Shown here in pieces: positions 32,622 to 41,492 of a stretch of DNA of 64,000 bases. The notes beneath the pieces were generated by a model that saw only the letters and a program-made list of their open reading frames with translations, was not told the origin of the DNA and did no database searches. How positions within the stretch are numbered: the first letter of the stretch is position 1; each line of letters begins with the position of its first letter. Made by a program: the position numbers and the translations under genes. Source of the DNA: Elusimicrobiota bacterium (GTDB taxonomy: Bacteria; Elusimicrobiota; Elusimicrobia; UBA1565; UBA9628); NCBI GenBank assembly GCA_016194705.1, contig JACQAZ010000044.1, forward strand, positions 1-64,000, read 5' to 3'.

Positions 32622-35600
32622 ATGCCCCCCCATCGCCCATGGTCTCATCGCCTGTTGCTTTGCGCCTTCGTCCTGGCCTTCCCCGGCGCCGATCTCTGCC
32701 GGGCCGCCGCCTCCATCGAGGAGAAGGCCGTGCTGCGCACAGCCCCGGTCGCCCTGCAGCTTGCAGGCTCGGTCCCACTCGTTCAAACGCCCGACCTCAA
32801 AACCCTTCCCGGGACGGATATGACGCGACTCGCCGAGACCGGCGCCGTTCTTCCGGCGGCGCCGGTCCTGCAGAGCGCCTCGGCCCTACTCGAGCAGCCT
32901 TCCCTTAATAAGCCCGAGGCGCCCGCCGGCGCGCTCAGCGCCGAGGCCGGCAGGGGCTTCGACATCACGGCAGAGCCGGCGACGCGGACGAGCCTCGTCA
33001 AGCTCCCCGAAGGAACGCCGACGGCCCTGGGCCAGGTTTTGTCCCCGCGGACCTACGAACCGCGGCGGCAGGGCTCGAGAGTCACCGGCATCAAGGCCAG
33101 GATCACGGCCTTCCAGCAAAGCCCGCTCGGCCGGACGGTCGCGGCGCATTTGCCGCGCGTCGCGGCCGCCGCCGCCGTGGTCGCGCTCGCTTGGGTCGCC
33201 CACGCCGCCGGCCGGCCGGAGCTCGCCCTCGGCGTCGCGCCGATCCTCATGGCCGGCACGCTGCGCGACAAGAGCCGCGGAGCGCCCGAGGAGGCCAAGG
33301 ACAAAGACGCGGCCTACTACGGCGTCGTGCGCGGCGCGCGCCAGCCCGGCGAGATGCTCGGGCCCGTGCAAACGGCCGACTTCGGCGAGCGGCTGGGGCT
33401 GAGCCACCGCGAAGCCTGGGAGGCCGTCGGGCGCCTCGCCGACGAGGGCAAGTTCGCGATGTTCTCGAACGGCTACAACCTTCTCGTCGAGCTGCCCAAG
33501 CCCGACCCCATGGATTTGCCCGACGTCGAGGGCCGCGCCCTGGCGATGAAGGCCGTCGGCCTGCTCAACAACGAGCCGATGGTCGACCACGCGCGCGCGG
33601 TCGCGATGCTGCAGAAGGCTTACCTGAAGTATCCCAAGGACGACGGAGAAGACGAGGCCTCCGAGAGCCGCCGGCAGGTCTCCTATCTGCGCCTCAACGC
33701 CGCGCTCGAGGTCCTGCGCAACGTCGTCGAGGAGCACGAGACGACCTCGACCACGGCGGGACCGACCGAGAAGTCGCTGATCGCCGAAGCCAAGAAGTAC
33801 CTCTACGACGCCTATTACGACACCCACCACGTCGCGCTGCCGCCGGACCAGATGACGCTCGACGTGCTCACGGACATCGTCAACAAGTACCAGATCAGCC
33901 GCTACAACTCGCACCCAGACTACAAGGAGATCGAGGCCGGCTGGAATGTGGCCAAGACCGTCGCCAAACGGCTGGGCAAGCCCGCCGTCGCGGCACTCTC
34001 TCCGGCCGCCGCGCAGACGGGCCGCGCTCCGCTGATGCTGCCAGCGCCCGCCGGCTCCAAGCCCGGCTTCAACCTGATCGCCGACGACGACTCGAAGTTC
34101 AAGGAGCTCAACAAATTCGGCACCAATCTGACCGGGCTGGCCGCCTACGGCAAGCTCGAGCCTTTGATCGGGCGCGCCGCCGAGCTGCGCCAGGTGATCA
34201 AGGTCCTCATCCGTCCCAAGAAGAACAACCCGATCGTCGTCGGCGAGCCGGGCGTGGGCAAGACCCAACTCGTCGAGGGCTTGGCGTTGAAGCTGGTCAA
34301 GGGCGAGGTCCCTCCCGAGCTCAAGGATAAGAACATCTTCAAGCTCAACCTCAACGCTCTGGTCGCCGGCACGACCTTGCGCGGACAGTTCGAGGCGCGC
34401 GTCGAGAAGGTCCTCAAGGAGGTCGCAGCCTCCGGGGGCCGCGTGATCCTCTTCATCGACGAGGTCCACATGGTCCTGGGGCTGGGCAACTCGGAGGGCG
34501 GCCACGACCTCTCGCAGGTCCTCCTGGATGCGATGGCGCGCTCAGGGCTTTCGGTCATCGGCGCGACGACTTTGGACAAGTATCGCAAGATCGAGAAGCA
34601 GGGCGCGCTCAACCGCCGCTTTCAGGGGGTGACCCTCAACCCGAACACCAAGGAAGAGACCTTGGAGATTCTGCGCGCGACCAACGCCAAGTACGAGGCC
34701 GACCACAAGGTGACTTTGCCCGAGGAGACCCTCAAGGCCGCGGTGGACTACGCGGCGCGCTACATCACGGAGCGCCAGCTCCCCGATTCCGCGCTAGACC
34801 TGCGCGACGACGCGGTCGCCGAGGTCAAGCTGCGGTCCTACGAGCAGGAGGAAAACGGCAAGGAGGCCGACCGCACCGTCTCTCCCAACGACATCGCGAC
34901 CGAGATCGCCTTGCGCATGGAGATCCCGGTCCAGAACGTGTCTGCGACCGACAAGGAAGCCCTCAGGGCCATGCCCGACGAGCTCGAGAAGCGCGTCGTC
35001 GGGCAGGGTCAGGCCATCAAGGCCCTGACCCGCGCGGTGCGCAAGAGCCGTCTGGGCTACAAGGACCCCAATCGCCCCGACATCTACCTCTTCCTGGGCC
35101 CCACCGGCGTCGGCAAGACCGAGACCTTCAAAGCCTTGGCCTCTCTGCTCGGGCTGCCCGTCACCGCGCTCGACATGTCCGAGTACGGCGAGAAGCACAA
35201 CATCGCGCGTTTGATCTCGGCGCCTCCGGGCTACGTCGGCTACGAGGAAGGCGGCCAACTCACCGAGCCCGTGCGCCGCAAGCCGCGACACGCGGTGCTC
35301 TTCGACGAGATCGACAAGGCCCACTCGGACATCTTCAACATACTTTTGCAGATCGCCGAGGAAGGGCGCCTGACCGACGGGCAGGGCCGCCGGGTCTCCT
35401 TCAAGGACTCGGTCGTCATCATCACGGCCAACTTCGAGGGCTACCACAGCTCCGATGAGAAGCCCGCCATGGGTTTCAGAGACTCCCGCAGCGAGATGAC
35501 CGCGGAGCAGAAGGCGGATGAGGCCAAGGCCAAGTACACCGAGAACCTGGAGAAGCACCTCAAGCGTGAGCTCATCAACCGCATCGGCCGCCACCGCATC

Positions 35601-35921
35601 ATCGTCTTCAACGAGCTCTCGCCCGAAATGCTCGTGCAGATCGCGCGCGTCATGGAGGGCGGCATCAACAAGCGCTTCGAGGCCAAGGACATGACGATCC
35701 GCTTGACCGACGCGTCGGTCAAGCACATGGTCGACGACGCTTCCTCCGACAAGAACCGCAAGTACGGAGCCAGACCTCTTCGCGACATACTCGAGGAGGA
35801 GGTCCTCGACGCCATGGCCGAGGCCGAGCTCGACGGCCGCACCTCCAACGGCGACCGCGTGGTCGTGGATTGGGACCCGGCCCGAGGCTGGGTCGTGACG
35901 CCCGACAAGTCGAAAAAATAA
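32622..35921 (+). CDS. Membrane-targeted Hsp100/Clp ATPase (ClpC-like) with novel N-terminus
   Basis: This encodes 1099 aa. Unlike ClpA/B/C it opens with an apparent signal peptide (LLLCAFVLAFPGADLCRA) and an Ala-rich region with a hydrophobic helix (about 183-215); residues 215-500 have TPR-like helices and no double Clp-N repeat. AAA-1 has GEPGVGKT (541-548) and ILFIDEVHM, and AAA-2 has GPTGVGKTE (826) and VLFDEIDKAH. At about 950 is MGF, in the place of the ClpP-binding IGF/LGF loop. No ClpB middle domain is seen. It is an unfoldase probably bound to or across the membrane; orientation is unresolved. Confidence 0.85.
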   Translation: MPPHRPWSHRLLLCAFVLAFPGADLCRAAASIEEKAVLRTAPVALQLAGSVPLVQTPDLKTLPGTDMTRLAETGAVLPAAPVLQSASALLEQPSLNKPEAPAGALSAEAGRGFDITAEPATRTSLVKLPEGTPTALGQVLSPRTYEPRRQGSRVTGIKARITAFQQSPLGRTVAAHLPRVAAAAAVVALAWVAHAAGRPELALGVAPILMAGTLRDKSRGAPEEAKDKDAAYYGVVRGARQPGEMLGPVQTADFGERLGLSHREAWEAVGRLADEGKFAMFSNGYNLLVELPKPDPMDLPDVEGRALAMKAVGLLNNEPMVDHARAVAMLQKAYLKYPKDDGEDEASESRRQVSYLRLNAALEVLRNVVEEHETTSTTAGPTEKSLIAEAKKYLYDAYYDTHHVALPPDQMTLDVLTDIVNKYQISRYNSHPDYKEIEAGWNVAKTVAKRLGKPAVAALSPAAAQTGRAPLMLPAPAGSKPGFNLIADDDSKFKELNKFGTNLTGLAAYGKLEPLIGRAAELRQVIKVLIRPKKNNPIVVGEPGVGKTQLVEGLALKLVKGEVPPELKDKNIFKLNLNALVAGTTLRGQFEARVEKVLKEVAASGGRVILFIDEVHMVLGLGNSEGGHDLSQVLLDAMARSGLSVIGATTLDKYRKIEKQGALNRRFQGVTLNPNTKEETLEILRATNAKYEADHKVTLPEETLKAAVDYAARYITERQLPDSALDLRDDAVAEVKLRSYEQEENGKEADRTVSPNDIATEIALRMEIPVQNVSATDKEALRAMPDELEKRVVGQGQAIKALTRAVRKSRLGYKDPNRPDIYLFLGPTGVGKTETFKALASLLGLPVTALDMSEYGEKHNIARLISAPPGYVGYEEGGQLTEPVRRKPRHAVLFDEIDKAHSDIFNILLQIAEEGRLTDGQGRRVSFKDSVVIITANFEGYHSSDEKPAMGFRDSRSEMTAEQKADEAKAKYTENLEKHLKRELINRIGRHRIIVFNELSPEMLVQIARVMEGGINKRFEAKDMTIRLTDASVKHMVDDASSDKNRKYGARPLRDILEEEVLDAMAEAELDGRTSNGDRVVVDWDPARGWVVTPDKSKK

Positions 35922-35933
35922 TAGACTATCCGC

Positions 35934-37400
35934 GTGATTGCGCAAGCCCTGCTGCTGTGGCTCAGCCTGACGGTCCCCACGCAAGCCGAGCCTTTCAAGG
36001 GCGAGAATTGCCAGGCCTGCCACGTCGCGATCCGCGACTCGGTCAAGCCCGCCAAGGCTGAAAAAGCCGAGGACGCCGGCTCGTTCGACGTCGCGGTCGT
36101 AGGCGGCGGCCTCTCGGGCCTGACCGCGGCGCACTACCTCAAGGACAGGAGCGTCGTCGTCCTCGAAAAAGAGGACCACACCGGCGGGCGCACCTACCGC
36201 GACACGCTCGACCGCTGGGCCTACTCGGTCGGCGCGGTCTACACGGTCAAGCCCTACGGCATACTGACCCAGCTCTACCAAGACCTCGGCATCTCGCCCG
36301 TCAGGCTCAAGGCCCCGGTCCACAACTATTGGACCAAGGACGGCCTGGTCCCGGAATGGACGAGCAAGGAAGGCCTCCAAAAGCTCGCCCGCACGGAGGC
36401 CGACAAGAAGGGACTCGAAAAGCTGTACGAAAAACTCGAGCAGTTCGAGCATGACGGCAAGATCACGATCCCCTTCGAGGACTCCGACCCCGCGGCCCTG
36501 GCCGAGTACGACCAGGTCAGCTTTCACGACTACCTGACGAAGAACTTCGGCGCGCAGGCGGCCGAGCTCGGCGACCTCTACGCCCGGGACGTCTTCGGCA
36601 TCGGGGCCAAGGACGTCAACGCGGCCGTCGGCATGCTCTACATGTGCTCCGAGACCACCCCGTCCTACAGCTGGGCCGGGGGCCTCGGCGAGATCGCGGC
36701 CGCCGAGACCAAGGAGCTGGGCGCCAAGGTCCGCACCGGCGCGATGGTCGAGGCGGTCTCCCAGACCAAGGACGCAGCGCTCGTACGCTACCGCCAAGGC
36801 GGCAAGCTCCATGAGCTCAAGGCCAAGACCGTGATCATGGCCCTGCCCTCGTTCATCGGGCGCCGCCTCGTCGCGGGCCTCTCGCAGAAGAAGCTCGCCG
36901 CGATGAAGCGGGTCCACTACTCGGTCTACGTCGTGATCCCGGTCGAGTTCAAGAAACCCATCTATCAAGAATCCTTCGTGCTCTGGGCCCCCAAGATGAG
37001 CATCTCCGACCTGACCTTCGCCAGCGGCGACCGCCTCGAGGGCGAGGCTCCCAAAGCGGCGGGCCAGATGGCCGAGATCTACCTCCCGATGGGCGGCACG
37101 GAAGGGCGCAAGAAACTGCTGGCCATGAGCGACGACGACATCCTCAAGCTCGCCTTTACCGATATGGACAAGGTCCTGCCGGACGCCCGCTCCCAGGTCG
37201 AGAAGACCGTGGTCGTGCGCTGGGGCCACGCGATGCCGATCGTCTTCCCCGGGTACCTGACGACGGTCGAGCCCGAGCTGCGCCGGCCGGAAGGGCGCGT
37301 CTTCTTCGCCGGCGTCGACACCCAGGCGCCGGCCATCGAGGGCGCGATGTACGCCGGCTATGAGGCCGCGCAAGCGGCCTCCAAGTATCTGTCGAAATGA
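35934..37400 (+). CDS. Exported flavin amine oxidase with c-type heme motif
   Basis: This encodes 488 aa. The start is GTG, 6 nt after TAGACT (leaderless). Signal peptide is followed by CQACH (26-30), a c-type heme site, and then a FAD-dependent amine-oxidase domain: VVGGGLSGLTAAHYL (about 56-69), LEKEDHTGGRTY and a C-terminal FAD block GRVFFAGVDTQAPAIEGAMY. The heme tag on an exported FAD enzyme suggests a flavocytochrome that passes electrons to periplasmic carriers. The substrate is unknown. Its stop overlaps the next gene's start (ATGA). Confidence 0.8.
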   Translation: MIAQALLLWLSLTVPTQAEPFKGENCQACHVAIRDSVKPAKAEKAEDAGSFDVAVVGGGLSGLTAAHYLKDRSVVVLEKEDHTGGRTYRDTLDRWAYSVGAVYTVKPYGILTQLYQDLGISPVRLKAPVHNYWTKDGLVPEWTSKEGLQKLARTEADKKGLEKLYEKLEQFEHDGKITIPFEDSDPAALAEYDQVSFHDYLTKNFGAQAAELGDLYARDVFGIGAKDVNAAVGMLYMCSETTPSYSWAGGLGEIAAAETKELGAKVRTGAMVEAVSQTKDAALVRYRQGGKLHELKAKTVIMALPSFIGRRLVAGLSQKKLAAMKRVHYSVYVVIPVEFKKPIYQESFVLWAPKMSISDLTFASGDRLEGEAPKAAGQMAEIYLPMGGTEGRKKLLAMSDDDILKLAFTDMDKVLPDARSQVEKTVVVRWGHAMPIVFPGYLTTVEPELRRPEGRVFFAGVDTQAPAIEGAMYAGYEAAQAASKYLSK

Positions 37401-38227
37401 CCTCTATCGAAGCCGATTCGATGTGGACCAACGAGGACCCGCGCCTGCACCTGCGCTCCTGGGGAGGGGAGGGCGCGCCGCTCATGCTCCTGCACGGCAT
37501 GGCCGGCCACACCCATTGGTGGGACACGACGGCCCCGCTGCTCGTCGATTCCTTCAAACCCGTGGCCTTGGATTTCCGGGGCATGGGCGACAGCGACTGG
37601 AGGGCCGACGGACTCTACACGACCGAAAACTGGGTCGCCGACATCGAGGACGCCCGCCACGCTCTGGGCTGGGAGCGCATGGTGCTTTGCGGGCATTCGC
37701 TCGGAGGGCGCATCTCGCTCGACTACGCGGCCAAATACCCGGACCGCCTGCTCGGGCTGGTCGCCGTCGACTTCCTGCCCGAGTTCTATGAGGCCAAGTC
37801 GCGCAAGTTCGAGAAGACGCGCTCGCGCAAGCAGCCCGTCTACCGCGACAAGGAATCGATGATCCGGAAATTCCATCTTCAGCCCCCGGGGACGACGCTC
37901 CACGACGAAGACCTGCGATCCCTCGCCGAGAGATCGCTTCGCAAGTCCCCGGAAGGATTCACGTGGAAGTTTGATTGGCGGGCCTTCACCTACTCATACG
38001 GCATGATTTGGCCCACGCTTCCCAAGATCAAGGTCCCGACGCTGATCGTTCGCGGCGAGCACAGCACGGTCATGGATCGCGCCGCTTACCAGCGCTGCCT
38101 CGACGAGCTTCCCGGCGCGAAGGGGCTCGAGGTCAAGGGCGCCTACCACCACGTCCCGCTCGACGCCCCGAAGGCCATGGCCAAGGGGATCGCGGACTTC
38201 GCCTCATGCCTGTTGTCGGCGAAGTAG
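37397..38227 (+). CDS. Alpha/beta hydrolase
   Basis: This encodes 276 aa. LMLLHGMAGHTHWWD (oxyanion loop), LDFRGMGDSDW, CGHSLGGRISLDYA with the nucleophile Ser, and a C-terminal GAYHHVPLDAP with the His are all in place; the acid is probably in the VRGEHSTVMD region. No signal peptide is seen. It overlaps the amine oxidase by 4 bp and the MOSC gene by 22 bp, so it is the middle gene of an operon. The substrate is unknown. Confidence 0.85.
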   Translation: MTSIEADSMWTNEDPRLHLRSWGGEGAPLMLLHGMAGHTHWWDTTAPLLVDSFKPVALDFRGMGDSDWRADGLYTTENWVADIEDARHALGWERMVLCGHSLGGRISLDYAAKYPDRLLGLVAVDFLPEFYEAKSRKFEKTRSRKQPVYRDKESMIRKFHLQPPGTTLHDEDLRSLAERSLRKSPEGFTWKFDWRAFTYSYGMIWPTLPKIKVPTLIVRGEHSTVMDRAAYQRCLDELPGAKGLEVKGAYHHVPLDAPKAMAKGIADFASCLLSAK

Positions 38228-38919
38228 TCGAACTCTGGCGCTACCCGTTCAAGTCCATGCTGGGACGACGCTTGGACGAGGTCCAGGTCGGGCCCAACGG
38301 CGTCTGGGGAGACCGCGGCTGGTCCCTGCGCTACGCCGATTCCCGCAAGAACGTCTCGGCCAAGCAGGTCGCAAGCCTCATGCTCTGCGAGGCGCGCTAC
38401 CTCGAAGAGCCGACCGAGACCGCCAACCCCGCCGTCGAAATCACCCTGCCCGACGGCAAGACCGTGCCGACCGACGGCGACAGCGCGCCCGCGATCCTCT
38501 CGGAGCTCGCCGGCTGCGAGGTCGTGCTCGACGCGGCGCCCGGCGCGCATTTCGACGACTACCCGATCCACCTTCTGACCACCGCGTCTCTGCAGACCCT
38601 CTCCCGCCTCAATCCCGCGTCGAACTTCGACGCCCGCCGCTTCCGGCCCAACATCGTGATCAAGGCGCAGGGCGAGATCCAGGAAGGGTTCGTCGAGTTC
38701 GGCTGGTGCGGGAGCGACCTGCGCGTCGGCGGCGTCGACCTCCTCGTCAAGAAGGCCACGCGGCGCTGCGTCATGACGACCCATCCGCAGCAGGAGCTTG
38801 CGAAAGACCCCGAAGTGCTCAAGACTCTCGCGCAAAGCGCGAACGCCGACCTCGGCGTCTACTGCGCCGTGCTCTCGCCGGGACGCATCAAGGTCGGCGA
38901 CCCCGTCGTCCTGCTCTAA
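38206..38919 (+). CDS. MOSC domain protein with MOSC_N beta barrel
   Basis: This encodes 237 aa. ELWRYPFKSMLGRRLDEVQV and GVWGDRGWSLRYADS are the N-terminal barrel. RPNIVIKA and KATRRCVMTTHPQQ form the MOSC domain with the conserved Cys in RC, the proposed sulfur-carrying residue. MOSC proteins take part in molybdenum-cofactor sulfuration or in mARC-like reductases. Start ATG at 38206, inside the hydrolase end. It is the last gene of the operon started by the flavin enzyme. Confidence 0.85.
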   Translation: MPVVGEVVELWRYPFKSMLGRRLDEVQVGPNGVWGDRGWSLRYADSRKNVSAKQVASLMLCEARYLEEPTETANPAVEITLPDGKTVPTDGDSAPAILSELAGCEVVLDAAPGAHFDDYPIHLLTTASLQTLSRLNPASNFDARRFRPNIVIKAQGEIQEGFVEFGWCGSDLRVGGVDLLVKKATRRCVMTTHPQQELAKDPEVLKTLAQSANADLGVYCAVLSPGRIKVGDPVVLL

Positions 38920-39085
38920 GCGCCGCCTGGTCCGGCCCCTGCGGCGGGCTGCTTTCGCCTTCCGGGAGAGCTTCACCAGAATTGTCTATTTTTTGGACCA
39001 TATGGTCCAAAAAGGTGACAATTTTGGCGCGGCATGAAACAAGGTAGGCATCGACAAGAAGCGTCTTTCCGCTTATACTTCCAAT
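38920..39085 (+). promoter_or_regulatory. Intergenic region with fecR-gene promoter
   Basis: TCGACA (39051-39056), a 17-nt spacer and TATACT (39074-39079) stand 6 nt before the GTG at 39086. An inverted repeat occupies 38980-39023 upstream of the -35. No other gene is seen here. Confidence 0.65.
38980..39023. repeat. CATATG-centred inverted repeat, copy 2
   Basis: A perfect 24-bp palindrome (38990-39013, TTTTTGGACCAT/ATGGTCCAAAAA) is flanked by GTC/GAC outer arms in AATTGTC...GACAATT. It is the same design as 23086-23127; outside the core, CACC-AG and GGC words are also shared when copy 1 is reversed. Confidence 0.7.
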
Positions 39086-39775
39086 GTGCGGATACTAATC
39101 ACTCTCGCAGCCCTTTCACTTTTATGCCCCGCCGCCCAAGCGGCCAAGAAAACTCCCCCTCCGTCCGGAGCACGGCTGACCCACATCGTCGGGAAGGTGA
39201 ACGTGGAGGGTCCGGCGGCAAAGGGCCCGGCCAAGGAGGGCCAGGCCCTCTCCTCGGGAGACTGGATCGAGACCCTCAAGGCGGCGACCGCCGTCATCGA
39301 GCTGGCCGACGGGTCGGCCCTCAAACTCAAAGAGCTCAGCCGCTTCCAGCTGGAACTGCCCGCGGGCAAGGAGCGGACGACCTCGGGGCTGTTGTCTTTC
39401 GGCGGAGTTTTCGCCAAAGTCGCCAAAGTGCTGCCCGGCGCCTCATTCGAGATAAGGACCGAGACAGCGGTCGCCGCCGTGCGCGGCACCGAGTTCTTCA
39501 CGGCCTTCGGCCGGGCCAAGAAGGCCGGGCGCGACCTCTGGGTTTGCGTCAACAAGGGCGCCGTCGACGTGACGACCACCGCCTCCAAGGCGCCGCTGCG
39601 CGTGCCCGCGGGCAAGGGCATCCTGATCAAAGCCGGCCTCGACCTCACCAAACCCCAGGCCTACGAGTGGACCAAGAAGCTCAACTGGAACATGGACCCC
39701 AAGAGCGGCGCGCTCGAGGACCAGACCAACCTCGACTCCGCCTACACCGATCTTCTTGACCAAGACTACCGCTAG
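39086..39775 (+). CDS. Exported FecR-domain protein
   Basis: This encodes 229 aa with signal peptide MRILITLAALSLLCPAAQA. GKVNVEGPAAKGPAKEGQAL then LSSGDWIETLKAATAVIELA and TETAVAAVRGTEFFTAF are the FecR-type beta-sandwich motifs (TPxAVAAVRGTEF). The domain senses or binds in the periplasm; no anti-sigma gene is adjacent, so it is more likely a structural or scaffolding FecR protein. GTG start, with TATACT at 6 nt and TCGACA 17 nt upstream: leaderless. It overlaps the next gene by 20 bp. Confidence 0.8.
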   Translation: MRILITLAALSLLCPAAQAAKKTPPPSGARLTHIVGKVNVEGPAAKGPAKEGQALSSGDWIETLKAATAVIELADGSALKLKELSRFQLELPAGKERTTSGLLSFGGVFAKVAKVLPGASFEIRTETAVAAVRGTEFFTAFGRAKKAGRDLWVCVNKGAVDVTTTASKAPLRVPAGKGILIKAGLDLTKPQAYEWTKKLNWNMDPKSGALEDQTNLDSAYTDLLDQDYR

Positions 39776-40541
39776 CCTGCTCGCGGGCGCCGTCCTGCTG
39801 TCATCGGCCTTGACCGCCAGCGCGGCGCCCCAACCGCCGACCGCGTCAAACCGACGCATCACGGAGTACGAAGCAGCCGAGCGCTTGGTCTTGAAGCTCG
39901 GGCCGCTCGACCCTTTGGCGGAGTTCGCCGAGCGCTGGCAGTACGGGCCTCTGCTGCCGTACAGATCCTTCATGACCGGCTCATATTACCGGGTCGAACG
40001 CCACCTCAAAGTCGGCGCTTTCTATCGCCTGCAATATGGAGCCCGCCACGACAACGACTGGTTCCGCGACAACCAGCGTCTCTGGGCCTGGGCCGACACG
40101 ACGCGCAGACCCGAGAGCGTGCTCGTCCTCGACGCGACGCCGCGGACCGACCTCAAGTTCCTGCCCGGCGGATCGTGGGTCGGCTCGCTCAAGCTGCGCT
40201 TCGAGCGCAACTACTTCAGCGCGGAGAACGTGCTCAAGCTCGAGCCCGAGCTGGCGTGGTTTTGGATGAGCGGGCTCAACCCCAAGGGCACCGTCTTCCT
40301 GCGCTACGAGACCGATCTCGCGCTGAACTTCGGCAACCGGACCGTGTGGCAGCGCTGGTGGTACCTCGCCGCGCTCTGGCATCCCAAGCCCTGGCTCTCG
40401 CTCGGGCCCTCCATCGCCCTGCGCGACGAGAACTGGAGCACCTCATCCTCATTCTCGAGCATCGCCGGGCCCAACGCGAGCTACAGCGTGCTGCACCGCT
40501 CGCTCGTGGCCGGCTTCACCGTTGTGGCGCGCCTGCGCTGA
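39756..40541 (+). CDS. Exported beta-barrel-like protein
   Basis: This encodes 261 aa, TTG start overlapping the FecR gene. The signal peptide is LLAGAVLLSSALTASA. The mature part is rich in aromatic, alternating strands (SYYRVERHLKVGAFYRLQY, FLRYETDLALNFGNRTVW) and ends in ...VVARLR, consistent with a small outer-membrane barrel. Coupling with a FecR-domain protein suggests joint function at the envelope. The family is not recognised. Confidence 0.6.
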   Translation: MTKTTASLLAGAVLLSSALTASAAPQPPTASNRRITEYEAAERLVLKLGPLDPLAEFAERWQYGPLLPYRSFMTGSYYRVERHLKVGAFYRLQYGARHDNDWFRDNQRLWAWADTTRRPESVLVLDATPRTDLKFLPGGSWVGSLKLRFERNYFSAENVLKLEPELAWFWMSGLNPKGTVFLRYETDLALNFGNRTVWQRWWYLAALWHPKPWLSLGPSIALRDENWSTSSSFSSIAGPNASYSVLHRSLVAGFTVVARLR

Positions 40542-40563
40542 AATAAGCGAAAATCCTTCCGCC

Positions 40564-41028
40564 ATGCGCAAGCTCAAGGTCGGCGACGCGGAGATCGGAA
40601 TTCTCGCGCACATGCTGCACAAGGTCGATTTCTTCTCGCCGCTGACCGTAGGACAGATGGAGCAGGTCCTGCCCTACATCCTGGTCGAGGCCTTCGACGC
40701 CGGCGAAACGGTCTTCAAGCAGGGCGCCCCAGGAGACGCCTTCTACATCATCTACACGGGACAGGTCGAGGTCTGGTTCAAAAAGGGGTTTTTCAGCCTC
40801 TCGAAGATCGTCGCCACGATGAACCCCGGGGACTTCTTCGGCGAGATGGCGCTCATCTCGCGCGACCCTCGGAGCGCGACGGTCGCATGCGTCGAGGCGA
40901 CCCAGCTCTTCGTCCTGGTGGCCGCCGACTTCCAGTTCGTGCTCAAGCAGAACCCGCAGGCGGCCGCCGAGATGGACCGCATCGCGGCGCGGCGCAAGTT
41001 CAACACGTCCCACCTGCCGGAGTCATGA
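40564..41028 (+). CDS. Cyclic nucleotide-binding domain protein
   Basis: This encodes 154 aa with only the cNMP-binding fold: VFKQGAPGDAFYIIYTGQVE, NPGDFFGEMALISRDPRSAT (phosphate-binding cassette) and a C-helix. There is no HTH and no enzyme domain. The cassette PGDFFGEMALISRDPRSATV is intact and would bind cAMP or cGMP. A class III cyclase gene lies at 48.9 kb. Its stop overlaps the Nudix start (ATGA), so the two are probably produced together. Confidence 0.8.
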   Translation: MRKLKVGDAEIGILAHMLHKVDFFSPLTVGQMEQVLPYILVEAFDAGETVFKQGAPGDAFYIIYTGQVEVWFKKGFFSLSKIVATMNPGDFFGEMALISRDPRSATVACVEATQLFVLVAADFQFVLKQNPQAAAEMDRIAARRKFNTSHLPES

Positions 41029-41492
41029 CGCAGCGGCATTTCGTGGCGACCGGCTACGTGGTCAAGGACGGCAGGACTTTGCTGCTCTACCACAAGAAGC
41101 TCAGGATGTGGCTGCCGCCGGGCGGCCACATCGACGAGGGCGAGCTGCCCGACGAGGCCGTCCTGCGCGAGATCAAGGAGGAGACGGGACTCTCCGCCGT
41201 GATCCTCTCGCCCATAAGGGAGTCGGCCCACAAGGAGAAAGGGGTTCTGTTCCTGCACCAGCCGAGCCACGTCCAGCTCGAGGACATCCCGAACCACCCC
41301 CAGCACATCGACCTGATCTATTTCTGCGGGGTCAAGGACGGCGCCGAGGCGCTCTCGCACGAACACGAGGGCATGCGCTGGTGCTCTGCATCCCAGCTCG
41401 AGAAGGATTCCGCGATACGCGACGAAGTACGCCAGACGGGACTTGAAGCCATCGCCTACGTCCAAAGCCTCGCCAAGGAGAGAACACGATGA
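41025..41492 (+). CDS. Nudix hydrolase
   Basis: This encodes 155 aa. The Nudix box GGHIDEGELPDEAVLREIKE then ETGL fits GX5EX7REUXEEXGU completely. It hydrolyses a nucleoside diphosphate-linked compound; the substrate is unknown. It overlaps the cyclic nucleotide-binding gene upstream and the exported gene downstream (both ATGA), so three proteins come from one transcript. Confidence 0.9.
   Translation: MTQRHFVATGYVVKDGRTLLLYHKKLRMWLPPGGHIDEGELPDEAVLREIKEETGLSAVILSPIRESAHKEKGVLFLHQPSHVQLEDIPNHPQHIDLIYFCGVKDGAEALSHEHEGMRWCSASQLEKDSAIRDEVRQTGLEAIAYVQSLAKERTR

Noticed and set aside
34794..37373. An 859-codon open frame on the minus strand across the Clp and flavin genes
   Set aside because: It spans two genes with clear motifs on the plus strand, shows no recognisable domain and has shadow composition.
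40887..41024. N-terminal extension of the Nudix gene
   Set aside because: It lies in the cyclic nucleotide-binding gene in another frame; ATG at 41025 overlaps the upstream stop and begins the Nudix fold.
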